DNA of 64,000 bases from Ganoderma boninense. Taxonomy: Eukaryota; Basidiomycota; Agaricomycetes; Polyporales; Polyporaceae. A model generated the notes under the pieces. That model ran no database searches and had not been told where the DNA came from. It worked only from the letters and a program-made list of their open reading frames with translations. The position numbers and the translations under genes are program-made. Position 1 is the stretch's first letter. Every line of letters starts with the position of its first letter. Shown piece after piece: positions 10,058 to 20,839 of the stretch. The stretch spans positions 4,076,467 to 4,140,466 of the forward strand of contig CM035305.1 of the NCBI GenBank assembly GCA_002900995.3. The letters run 5' to 3'.

Positions 10058-10331
10058 TTGGGTTCAGTAGAGACACCAGTTTATTAGTGTGGCTTAGTGT
10101 AACTGTAGCTCCCTGTCTATATGGCATTCATGCTATGCACTGGACATTAGGAGGCTTATGGCAGTTCAGGGACTAATACCTGCTGGATGAGTAAGCATGG
10201 TTACCACATCCTAACAATACTGCAAACAGCTGGTGCGGACTGATAACCACCCTACGCACTATTATATGCAGCGATAAGAATACCAATGGCATAATATGAT
10301 AGCACTTCTATATACAAATAAGAAACAGAAG

Positions 10332-11312
10332 GACCGCCTCGACGCGCCATCTGATTAAAAAAGATATTGGGCACTCACTGGTGGGTGGGGGTACGAGGAG
10401 AGGGTAGTTGGTGCGAGGGTTCCAGCAGGCACAAAGTCATGATTAATACACCGTTAGAAAGCTACATTTGAGCACATTTTAACTAATAGTACTCAATGCA
10501 CATACAGTAAGGTATACGTACACTATGAGGGGGGCGAAGTTTCAGTGGCTGGCCATCAATGGCACCACTGTACCAATGCATATGATGCATGTGTTTCGCA
10601 AATACATTATCCTTGTTTGAGTTATGGAAAGCTACGATGTACAAAAACAATGAAGGGAAACAGATAGAAACTCGCCAAGATAGATAGACCTGCCACTGAC
10701 CATAATGGGTTGTGCACCCTACCACATCCGCTGGACAGATTTTTATGCTTGAGGGCTTGTTAGAAAGTTCTCCATAATGCGCACTAGGTGCACTTTATTT
10801 CATGGCATTTAGCCAAGTTTTGAGCTCACTATAGCCTCGTTGATCTGCGTGGTTCAGCACATAAGTAGCCGGGAAAGGGGTCGTATTATTGTTACTAATA
10901 GACTATGAATACAAATATCAGTGGAAATGGAAAAAGAACGACATCAAACGGTGGGCGGGAGGGGGAGATATGGGTGCTCGCCACGGGCAACAGCGAGCAG
11001 AGATGGGTAGGCGACGGCGGCAACAAGGCCGCAAGCGGTGGGAAGTGATGGCGGGAGATGATGGACACGTGGGAGCACGGGCGTGCGTTCGTACGAGACG
11101 ATGGCGGGAACACTGCGACTGTCGGGCTCAGGAGCAGGCCGGAAGCCTATCGGAGGTGTTCGGGAGGGTACTTGGGTGTTGCCCGAAGGTTACTGCTGGG
11201 TGCTGGGTGAACCGCTGGGTGGCAAAACCGGGGGTAAGCCTAGCTAGTTAGCTACGTGTTGCCGACCTTCCCACGTAGCTAAGTTAGCTGGGGGAATGGT
11301 GATGCTCAGGTG
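10332..11312 (-). repeat. Right arm of the long inverted repeat
   Basis: Inverse of 8509-9487. Its outer end reads AGCTAAGTTAGCTGGGGGAATGGTG followed by ATGCTCAGGTG; the inner end starts GACCGCCTCGACGCGCCAT. The two arms have diverged by substitutions and short gaps, so the element is not a fresh insertion. Confidence 0.8.
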
Positions 11313-11835
11313 AGTTGGCGACCTTTGATGTGAAGGTGCGGACCTTTGCAACATTTTTGTAAGTCATCTGTAACCTGGCACACGGCGATGAAACTAACCT
11401 TAGTGAGAAGCAACTTCACAGGCCATATGGCCTCTGTGAACTCGGCCTTTTCACCAACAGTCATCTCCCCCATCGCGTCGACCTCCTCCTCTTCATCCAT
11501 GTCATACTCCTTGACCTCTGAACTATGCTCTGCGGCGTTGTCCTCCTCTTGGTCCCCAACAGTGTTCTCGTCCTTGTCCGTGTCTGGCTCGTCGTCAGCT
11601 CCAGCTTCCCCGACCAGCTCGGTGATCTCGGGGTCATCACCCTCGTCCCCCTCGGCTTTCTTTTTCTGTGCGCGAGTGTCGAAATGACTCACAAGGTTAG
11701 TGCCCCTGACGATGTTCAAGATATGCAAGAAACAGCGGACACGGGCGGCGACCCCCTCAAAAGCTGGAAGGTTCGCGTCCTTCGTGAGCTCGTCAATCAT
11801 CGTATTATTGTTCGACGTGTTATCGCATGTGACAG
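11313..11835 (-). pseudogene. Minus-strand hAT transposase, middle fragment
   Basis: Starts at 11835 in the middle of the conserved V-T-C-D-N motif (GTC ACA TGC GAT AAC) and continues NNNTMIDEL, RVRCFLHILNIV (the HxxNL zone), an acidic linker of about 80 residues typical of fungal hAT transposases, and PVKLLLTK. A GTTAGT donor then opens a short intron ending in GCAAAG, after which VRTFTSKVANS leads into the foldback insertion. The upstream half of the motif lies 20 kb away at 32095-32109. Confidence 0.8.
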
Positions 11836-11885
11836 TAAGGCTGAACATAGGTCAACCTATAGTTGATTGGGATCTGAACCTGTGA

Positions 11886-13089
11886 GTTTGGCCACTTTCA
11901 GAGGCTTGATTGGGATCCGCACAAATCCAATCAACTTTTTACCTACAACCCACAGGTGGCAAACCTATAAGTTATAGGCCAAATCATTGATTTGATTTGA
12001 ATACCAAATATAGTATTTTTAAGCTATCATTGAAGATTTTGACTTGGTATTGAGTGTTACTAGTGTTTTTCATACTAGAAATATGCTTATATATGCAGTA
12101 TTAAGCTATACAAGGACAATTCATGAACTAAAACCTTCAATTTATGTTATTTTGGCCATTAAAGTGTGAGTCAACCTGCAAGTGACCCATACCCAAACTT
12201 ACAGACTTGGTTGGAAGTGGGCCATTGCTGGCAGGTGACGATTGATGAGGAACTGAGTTGTATACGTATGATTGCTACATGTTTAAATGTTTATGCTGCT
12301 CAAATAGATAAAACTTTGCTTGTGTTTAAACTTATATATATTGCAGATACTGTTTTAAACATTCTAGTATACAAGATTTATCATAAGTATATTAGGATAT
12401 AGAGACTATAAGTACATATAGTAGTGGAAAGGCCACTTCTATATGCTTGTACTCAGGCAGAAGTTCTGAAAGGAAGTATTATATAGTATAATTATTGCTT
12501 AGCTAACAAGGGTGTTTGGTGTAGTGGTTTTTAGCACTGCGTTGACCACTTCAGTTTGAGCCCCGGGTTCGACTCCTGCTCGAGCCAACTGACAATTAAT
12601 TTTTTATTGACATAAGTAAGTTTGAAGATGAGATAAGAACAGTGCAGCAATGCTGCAATTAATGTTTTGTAATGCTGATTAGCCCCCATGACGCAAAGGC
12701 AAACTTGCACACAGAGTCAGCTCTAACCGTGGTCGGGGGCACCAGCAGCTGTCGACTTAGTCCTGGGTGCCTCGGGCGCTAAGATGCATCAAGGCCGAAA
12801 AGAGTTAAGCTCCTCAGAGATTTGCCGATGGACTTTGTTTCCATCTCAGTGGTTAACTTTGGCGTCTCCATTACCCAATCGGCTTGCTAAGGTTGCCAGG
12901 AACTCACCCTCTCATCCACTCCATCACAGTATTTACTAGCAGTGATGTTACCAGTTGGTCCCTTTGGCCACTATATGCCTGACATCCAGCCTTGAGTCTG
13001 CCATAGCAATGCAAGGGCTTACATTGTGTATGATACAAAAGAGCATGCGATAGAATAGAGCGACGATTGCGATGCACTGAAAACCTCTG
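11886..13089. other. AT-rich stretch without a recognisable gene
   Basis: Apart from the tRNA-like sequence, this stretch has only short chance frames. Near the TIR it carries repeats of AACCTAT/ATAGGTT-like words. 12700-13000 is less AT-rich, but no frame there has supporting motifs or splice structure. Confidence 0.5.
12514..12594 (+). other. tRNA-like sequence with A and B boxes
   Basis: GGTGTAGTGG resembles a D arm with A box, and GGGTTCGACTCC resembles a T loop with B box, at tRNA spacing. The acceptor ends do not pair, so this is a degenerate tRNA or the head of a SINE rather than a working gene. Confidence 0.4.
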
Positions 13090-13572
13090 TCAAGCCTTTA
13101 GATCGACAATTACCCCGTGCGCCTTGTGCAGCCTTGCCTTTCTAATCTGAATCTCCTGGTTCTTCGGCATGGTGCGCTCAGCTGCTTGTGAGCACGGGTG
13201 AGAGGGGTGGTCTAGAGGTCCCTGCTGGGTAAGGGATCCATAAGGAAAGGAGGTTCTTGAGACCCCCAGTACACCCCATGATTGATTACAGTGACAACTG
13301 TAATTAAACAAATGTATTAGCTCCCACGTGATAAACGATATGAAGATTATTAATCTCAGACACTTACGCTCGTCCATCGCATCCTTTGCAATCGTGGCGA
13401 GGCCCAGTGTGATCCATTGTTGATTGTTAAACTCCTCTTCTGCAAGCTGGAGAGCGTCGACGGTGCTCTCGGTCTCGCTATGTTCGACCTGTGCTGTGCT
13501 TCGCGGGAGTGCGCGCTGTGCATCATCCAATTGGTAAAGAGCGGCACTGTGGCGATCGACACTATAGCGCAT
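13090..13572 (-). CDS. Unrecognised small protein, probably two exons
   Basis: A possible gene inside the element attached to the 11836 terminus. The first exon (from ATG at 13572) encodes a hydrophilic peptide ending GLATIAKDAMDE. A GTAAGT donor follows, and the best acceptor (CAAGCAG) leads into a basic tail, PERTMPKNQEIQIRKARLHK, ending at 13090-13092. The spliced product would be about 100 residues with no family I recognise. The pyrimidine-rich strand towards the gap at 13880 could be its promoter. The whole frame also stays open through the intron. Confidence 0.4.
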   Translation of the reverse strand: MRYSVDRHSAALYQLDDAQRALPRSTAQVEHSETESTVDALQLAEEEFNNQQWITLGLATIAKDAMDERKCLRLIIFISFITWELIHLFNYSCHCNQSWGVLGVSRTSFPYGSLTQQGPLDHPSHPCSQAAERTMPKNQEIQIRKARLHKAHGVIVDLKA

Positions 13573-13879
13573 TGCCTCAGGCGCGAGTCATGTTCGAGTA
13601 GTCGACGTCGAAGGAATGGAGTCGTTCGGGGGGTGAGGTACACATCTCGGCCACATGGTGAGGATGTGGCGAGAAACGGATGAAGAGGTTCGGGTACGCA
13701 GGAGGGGAGGCGCGCGGAGTACGAAGGTGGGAGGCGCGCGAGTGTACGAAGGTGGGGCGGCACACGAGTATACGCGGAGGTAGGGCGCGCGGGCGATGCG
13801 GAGGGGTGAGCGTGCGCTGGAAGTAGAAGGTCGAGGGCGTCGAGTACGTAAGGTGGCAGGGCTGCGGAGTGTACGAAGC

Positions 13880-13979
13880 NNNNNNNNNNNNNNNNNNNNN
13901 NNNNNNNNNNNNNNNNNNNNNNNNNNNNNNNNNNNNNNNNNNNNNNNNNNNNNNNNNNNNNNNNNNNNNNNNNNNNNNN
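13880..13979. other. Assembly gap, 100 N
   Basis: Exactly 100 N, the usual placeholder for a scaffold gap of unknown size. The sequence changes from transposon-rich to GC-rich unique sequence across it. Confidence 1.
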
Positions 13980-16259
13980 GGCCCCGTGGCGCAGCAGCCC
14001 CTCCTTTGGTATGAGCTCATTGAGGACTTGGAGGACTTTGATTCAGACTTTAGGCTACGGTTCCCGCCTGTCGATCGCCCAACCCGAGCGAAGGTGCGAG
14101 CGCGGCACACAGCTATGTCACTGTGTGTCATCGGTGCTGGGATACGCATGCCTTTTTACGCGCCTTTCCGTGTCTGTGCTACAGCCATACTTTATGTTGT
14201 GCTTTACATACGAGTAGCTACACATGTTCGCCGTTCAACGTAACGTTCCCCCACCACGCGTGCATCACGTCCCGCCGCTTGTTTGGTGGGGATTGTTCCT
14301 TATACGACACTAATCCCACAACCTGGATTCAGGTTCAGCCCACCGTGGCTATTAAAATTGGATGATTCCGGCCGTTTGCGATGCATCCGCGGCGACGCGG
14401 GTCCGATTCGATCACGTCCACTGCCAGTACTTAGCTGGAGCTCATCTGGCTCAGGGCTCGCTCGGTTGCTTGAAAAGTGCTAACGGGTAACGTTGCGCGG
14501 AAGCAAACGCATAAAATTGTGGCGCCTGCCCATAAGCCAGCCCTGCGACTGGGTTGAATGGTGTTTCCGGGACTTGTATGTGGTTCCGTTCAACGTCACC
14601 GCGTCCGCCATCGGGCATAGACGGGGCCCGGACGAGTAGAGAATTCTCTCTGCATGCGCAAATTCCGAATGTTGTGCGATTAGGCTTCCTAACTGAACTG
14701 ACGAGAGGCTCGGAGAGCGCTGCTTACGGCTGGTGTTGGCCGGTTGGTTGTCCCTATGGTAGCGGCGTTCGACGGAACATCTAGGGCGCAGCCCATCGTG
14801 GATCGTCCGAGATCAAGATGCGTTTGGGCACCAGGGACCGAGGAATAGGGACTTATATACGCGTGCAGGAGGCGGACCGTGGCTCGGAGTTGGCTCGGAG
14901 AGCTCGGACGCGCCGCCACACGCTGGCGGCGGCAGCAGGTGTGGGGCGTGGCCGGGCCCCGGCGAAGTGCTGGCTCGGGGAGGCAATATTCGACGGTGTT
15001 TTGCATCTCGCATCTGGGGCTTCCCGCGCCAGCGTCTGACTGAATCTTCACGCGGCTGCGTGGGCCTCACGTATCACACCGGATGTTCGCGAAGTGGGAA
15101 GGACTTCCACTAGTGGCCACGGAGGACCCGTGGGCCGCGCGCCAGGCCAACGAACGGTTTGGATGCAATGCTGAAAATTGCGCTGGGCGTCGCGAGTTTG
15201 ACTGGCGAAAATAAGGAGGGTCTGCAAAAAGGTGAACGGTGCCCAGAGCAGACTGCATGGGGATCTTGTGTGGGCGCATGAGAATGGCCGTTGGTCCCGG
15301 TCAGTAATACTAATAATCCGCTAGCAGATGTACACCATTGCCAACGCGGCAGCCGGGCATCCCAACGTGTCCACAAGCGGATTGCCATCTCTGTCCGTGT
15401 CCTGCGAAGTGCTCGGCCGACAAAGCTCAATATTTAGCAATCTCAGCTGAAGCTTTGCTCCTTATGAAAGTGTGCGACATCGCGTAGGTTGAGCCCGGGG
15501 AGAATGGGTGCGAGGCGGAGAATGGCGGAGAAGCGATTATGTGTAAACGCAGCGGCGTGCGCTAGACTGCAATCGGGAATATCTTTTTCGGGTTTGCTGG
15601 CGCCTGTGGGGCGTGCGTGGACCCTTGGGGCGAGACGGAGATCTGGAGAAGATGAGGAGAGGAAGGTTGGGAATAATGACGGCTGGAGAGAAGAAGACCG
15701 GTTATGAAAGGACGGGGGTAAGAGAGAGTTTTGGCGAGGCGGAAAGGCAAAGGAGACGGCAAACAGTGGAGGCTGATGGGGGTTTCAAGGGGCGTTAAGC
15801 AAGGGCTCGGCCGTTGGTAGTCGGAGGTTTAAAATCGGGGGTCAGTCCGGCGAGCGTTGCATTTAGAGTTGCTTGCTCTTCCCCAGTAAGGACGCTCCTG
15901 TACACCGCTAATAGTCCTTGTCACCTCCCTCCCCATCCTCTGCTGTCAAAATTCCCCCCAGCGTGCGTCTCTCACTCCCCTCTCCACCGCCAGCTCACAC
16001 TCACCCCCCACCAGTACTCCCTATACATTGTACCAACATAGTCGTTATAGACGGGCTAAAAATCGGCTGGCAGGTCAGTCCCATCATCCCCTTCCTCAAC
16101 CACCTCTCCGATGTCTCTGACTCATCCCTCTGCTCGCCACGCATACCAGGATTACCCTTGTGCAATTAGGCTTATCTCACTCACTACTCTAACCGTTCTG
16201 CTCAATCTGTTCTCTGTCGACCAACTTGGAGCAAAAGTATTCCCTCTTCTTCATTCGCT
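13980..16259. other. Intergenic sequence upstream of the PUF gene
   Basis: No frame here has family motifs or a consistent exon series. Immediately after the gap about 110 bases could be the tail of a plus-strand exon (YELIEDLEDFDSDFRLRFPP), which I cannot assign. The last 350 bases (about 15890-16259) are strongly pyrimidine-rich on the plus strand, typical of fungal promoters, and precede the PUF start codon. Confidence 0.55.
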
Positions 16260-19200
16260 ATGAATACTACTTTGGACGCCTCTACTTCCCCCATCGAGTC
16301 TCGCCAAAACCCCGACGACAGGATTCAGAGCCCCCCTGCCTTCTTGGACCTCGCTGACTCGGTGCGTTCTTTCCTTCCCCGCCATCCCCCACACAGCAGC
16401 GGCCCACTCACATATGCCCGTCCCCGCTGCCGCTTCTGCAGGCCGCGAGGCTCGGTGCTAATGTTCCGGACGTCTCTGCTGTGGGTTCTTCACCGCGTGC
16501 CCAAGCCTCTCACGTTCGCGTAAGCTGACCAGTTGTCTCTCGGCAAACATCAGCGCATGCTCAAGCGCATGGAACACGAGCGTCAACGCGCCCTCCAGCG
16601 CAAGATGTTCGAGGATCAGATGCGCGCCCTCGAACAGCAGCAGGCCCGAGAGCTGCTCAGCATCCCCATCGAGGCAACCCAGCATCTCGCCGTCTCGGCG
16701 CCTACAACTCCTCCCCGCGTCAACGCCGTATTGAGCGACGACCATTCTCCGACCTACCCGTCCAGCCTTGCTCGCTCGGTCATGGATCCTGACGCGTTGT
16801 CGCAGGCCGTTGGCAAGGCGGACAAGCGTAAGTCGGTCACCTACGCCCCCTCTGTCAACCATTCCCCGGAGATGCCGTCCAGCAACCAGTCTTTCGCCCG
16901 ACCCGGAGGTGCCAAGAGCATGCCTGCTAGCCGTCGCACGTCTGCGAGTGAGCACGACGAGGACCTTGCTTCGCATTTGCAAGGTCTTTCCCTTGCAGGG
17001 GAGCGCGCTGATCGCGAACGCGAACGCGGTGTCACGCCATCTGGTATGATTCCTCAGTCCATTCTCCGCTCGAACAGCGGGCGGTTCGCCAACGACTATG
17101 CGGGAGTGGGAGTATACAACGCGGGCATGATGCTCGACGAGCAGTTGGATCAGGAGATGCATAGTACGTACGCGTTGTTTCATTCGAATCAACCGCGTCT
17201 CACGCGCTTTAGATGCGATGCGTCATTTGCCTACTTCAGATGAGGATAAGTTCTCGAACGGCTTCACGAACAAGGTCCGTTTATTCCCCGCTCTCTGCTC
17301 CAACGCGACTTGCATGCTGAGTCGACAACCCCTGCACTTCCCGGTTCCCATCCGATTGCCCCGCCCAGCAGAAGTCCTCCGAATGGCCGCAGTTTAACGG
17401 TAGCGGACGTATCCCCGAGAGCTTGAGCCGCTCTGATCGCCGGAACGTGACTAACCCCGCCATGAGCCTGTCTCCTGCGTTGGGTGACCTCTCGGGGCCC
17501 AAGGGCAACGGCGCGGTGTCAGGCACTACGACGCCTCTCTTGCAGCAGGTGTCTCAGGGTCTTGCACAAGGCCTTTCGTCACGCCGTGGATCTCCGCTGA
17601 GTCTCGGTGACAATCGTTCGTCAATCCCCTCTGCCCGCTCTGTGCCCGCTACCCCGCTCCCTGGCATGCCCAGCTCTGCTGGGTCGCTTGCGAAGGCCCC
17701 TGGTACGCCGCTCTCTGGCGACCCGCACAACATCAACGGCATCTTGAGCGCGCAGATCTCGCGCCAGCTCAGCGAGGAGAGTGAACTCAATCCCTCATTG
17801 TCGCGCATGCCGTCGGGCCAATTCGACGGGAGCCCTTTGAGCTTCAACTCCATTCAGTCAGGGATCGACGAGGTGTGTGGCGTTCGGTCGGCGCCCCGTT
17901 CCGGATCGCGATGTCTGACATGTATAATGGTTTCCAGCAGTATGGCGGCGATGGCGTGTATGGGCTCTCCGGCGGTATCGACGGGGGGCGTTTCAACTCG
18001 TACGGGTTCGAGGCGGCAGGCCGTGGCAGCGCTGCTGTCGGGTCGACGGGCTCGACGGCGCTGTACCATCACAACGGGGCGAAGTACGGCTTCAATATGA
18101 ATGGACGTCCCAACGGGGGAGCGGATGGGAAGATGAATGGTCTGCATGGGCCTAAGCACAAGCGCGGTGACATCGACCGTGAGTGTACGTCCCTGACAAC
18201 ACCGCTGTGCGGGACTGCGGGGTTGATGTCATATTGACCGAATGTGTGCAGTCAACAGGTTCGCGGGAACGCGTCTAGAGGACCTCGTGGGGGAGATCCC
18301 GCAGCTGTGCAAGGACCAGCACGGTTGCCGCTACCTCCAGAAGAAGCTCGAGGAGGGCCTTCCGGAACATCGCGACATGATTTTCCGCGAGACGTTCGGT
18401 CATTTTGCGGATCTCATGACGGGTGAGTTTAGTGCATCATCTTCGGAGCGGCGTTGTTTGGGTTGCTAACGGAGTGTGCCTTACCTCTTAGATCCTTTCG
18501 GCAACTACCTCTGCCAGAAGCTACTGGAGTACTCTACGGACGAGCAGCGGAACGTCATCTGCGAGTCCGTCGCCCAGGACCTCGTGAACATTTCGCTCAA
18601 TATGCATGGCACGCGTGCGGTTCAGAAGATGATCGACTTCCTTTCCACCCGGAGGCAGGCGAGTGTCACACCAGTCAATATGATCTCACTATCTTCACGG
18701 TTAGCGTGAACTGACGGCGTGCCTCGTCTAGATCCACTCTATCATCCTTGCTTTGAGCCTGCACGTTGTGGTGCTCATCAAGGATCTCAACGGCAACCAC
18801 GTCATTCAGAAGTGTCTCAACAAGCTTGCACCGGAGGACAACCAGGTAAGAGCGTCAGCATCCTGATTTGACGAAGGTCGTCTCCTGATCTTCATGCGGG
18901 TCGCGCAGTTTATCTACAATGCCGTTGCTGCGAACTGCGTTGAGGTCGCCACGCATCGCCATGGGTGCTGCGTGCTGCAGCGCTGCATTGACCATGCTTC
19001 GGAGCACCAACGTGTTCAGCTCGTGAACGAGATCACGTACAACGCGCTCACGCTTGTCCAGGACCCTTACGGCAACTATGTAAGTTTTCTTTGCGTGACG
19101 CCACGCACAAACTCCGTACGTTCTGTTCTGATACTGATGTGGGTAAACGCGGCAGGTGGTGCAATACATTCTCGATTTGAATGACAACCGCTTCAGCGAC

Positions 19201-20047
19201 GCGGTTATCCGCCAGTTCACGGGCAACGTGTGCGCCTTGTCCGTGCAGAAGTTCAGCTCAAACGTCATCGAGAAGGTGCGAGGATACCTTTTGTGGGAGC
19301 GTCCTCCCTGGGCTCATCAGATGGCTTGTCGTTTTTGAAGTGCGTTCGGGTTGCCGAGCACTCCACGCGCAAGATGCTGATTGGAGAACTTTTGAACCGG
19401 ACTCGCCTGGAGAAACTGTTGCGAGATTCCTACGGCAATTATTGTGTGCAGGTCCGTCCTTCCATCATGCCCCTTGCGCTGACGTGCAGGGTATGCTGAC
19501 CGTGGGTACTGTATTGCAGACTGCGCTCGATTACGCTGAGCCGGGGCAGCGTGCCCTCCTCGTTGAGGGCATCCGCCCTGTTCTCCCGCTTATCCGCAAC
19601 ACGCCGTACGGTAAGCGGATCCAGAACAAGCTGCAGCGCGAGCACAACGATGTGTACGGCGGCGGCGGCGGAGGCTACCATCACAACCCGCAAGCGCTTG
19701 CGAACATGGCTCTCGGCAACCAAGGGATGGGAATGGCCCACGGCCACAACGCGGGCCGTCATATGTCCCACCTCCAGGCCGGTGCCTTGGCGGACGCGTA
19801 CGCTGCGCAGAACAGTCTTTACGCGTTGCAGGGTGGTCCAGCCCTCCACGCAGCGCCGCTGCACGCTGGCCTCCAGACACACTCGATCGACAGCTACGTG
19901 ATGCAGGGCTCGAACAACCACAGCCCTGGCCTTACCCCTCCCCAGTCGCACGCTGGAGCGTTCTCTGGAATGTCTTCCTACGGCAATGCGTTCCCGGTGG
20001 CCGTCGCGGATCCTTACCAACGCCAGTCGTTCCCGTATGGCATGTGA
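16260..20047 (+). CDS. Pumilio/PUF-family RNA-binding protein
   Basis: A cytoplasmic post-transcriptional regulator that binds 3'UTRs carrying a UGUA core. The gene has twelve exons; introns I can place are 16362-16441, 16520-16553, 17164-17212, 17275-17371, 17873-17937, 18179-18251, 18423-18491, 18659-18731 (GC-AG), 18846-18908, 19080-19155, 19276-19340 and 19452-19519. A long low-complexity N-terminal region (with a basic/coiled segment KRMEHERQRALQRKMFEDQ) precedes eight PUF repeats from LCKDQHGCRYLQKKL to DSYGNYCVQTALDYA. RNA-contact residues are readable: NYxxQ in repeats 2, 6 and 8, NHxxQ in 4 and SNxxE in 7, which by the known code reads U-G-U for repeats 8-7-6. The tail is Gly/His-rich. 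It resembles yeast Puf4/Puf3-type proteins; the exact orthologue is uncertain. Confidence 0.92.
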
Positions 20048-20839
20048 GGCCGCCGTCCTGGATCCTAGGTCCTGGTCGGCCTCGTGAGACTGCCGCAAGC
20101 GGTCGTCTCGCTGGTTCATCGAAAACAAGACCATATGCATATCTCGTCATTCGTTTGGCCTCGTACTGCTCTCCTAATCGCTCCCGCATGCCCTCCCGAC
20201 GCATGCGGGATTATACCTATGCCAGCTCGTTATGGACCCTGTTTAGTATCCCCCCGGGCTCAGCGGCCCGCGTCCGCGGACCCTCATGCATCCGGGCTGC
20301 TCGCTCTCCTCGAATATATTACCAGCATTGCGCAATTGTATTTTGCCACATCCGCATCCAACAGGTGTTTCGTCACATACAACTCTCTCGCTCTTCTCGC
20401 TTTCCGCTCCTTGCACTATACAACCCCAACAAGAAGAAACCCGCCATTAAACATCTACTCGTCCTTTTATATCGCTTGCTGCTTGCCTTGCACTCTCTGC
20501 TGCTCCGCGTCCCCGCACCTACGTGACACTTGTACTGCGTACTCCTTCACACTTGTACAGCGTACCAGCCCTTGTTCGCTCCCTCATCCCCCCGCCCATT
20601 CCTAGGCCCCGTAATTTGTTTTTATAGTATATCGAGAGCATTAGTTGTTTGTCATCCTGTACTTATTCTGCAATCTACAAGTCGTTTGATTAGGTCCAGG
20701 AACTGGTTCTTCGGTGTGCTTGTTCGACCTTTAAACCGTCTGACACAGCCACGTGATCTGGCAAGAACGACCGCAGCACAGGAATTGCACTCGTTTCCGA
20801 TCATTCATCGGACGTCCACGCTGGGCTCTGCTACTCGAG
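20048..20839 (+). other. 3'UTR and promoter region between PUF and methyltransferase genes
   Basis: Pyrimidine-rich throughout, with no coding signal. The two genes are in the same direction and 0.8 kb apart. Short frames here are chance openings in CT-rich sequence. Confidence 0.6.

Larger units (their letters stand above)
8509..11312. mobile_element. Long-terminal-inverted-repeat (foldback-like) DNA element
   Basis: A 2.8-kb palindromic element with two arms of about 980 bp (8509-9487 and 10332-11312) around an 844-bp spacer. The ends are CACCTCGGCGTCACCATTCC and the inverse of CACCTGAGCATCACCATTCC. It sits in the minus-strand hAT gene and is flanked by AGTTGGCG at 8501-8508 and 11313-11320, an 8-bp duplication (9 bp if the shared G is counted). 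Removing the element and one repeat restores the reading K-V-A-N-S-S-T-I-L-L. No transposase is present. Duplication length fits hAT or Mutator-like enzymes; the very long TIRs favour the latter. Confidence 0.8.

Noticed and set aside
13577..14243. Open frames crossing the N run
   Set aside because: They exist only because N is read through; no evidence of continuity.
16458..17192. 244-codon minus-strand open frame
   Set aside because: Shadow of PUF exons; the plus strand has the family motifs and splice structure.
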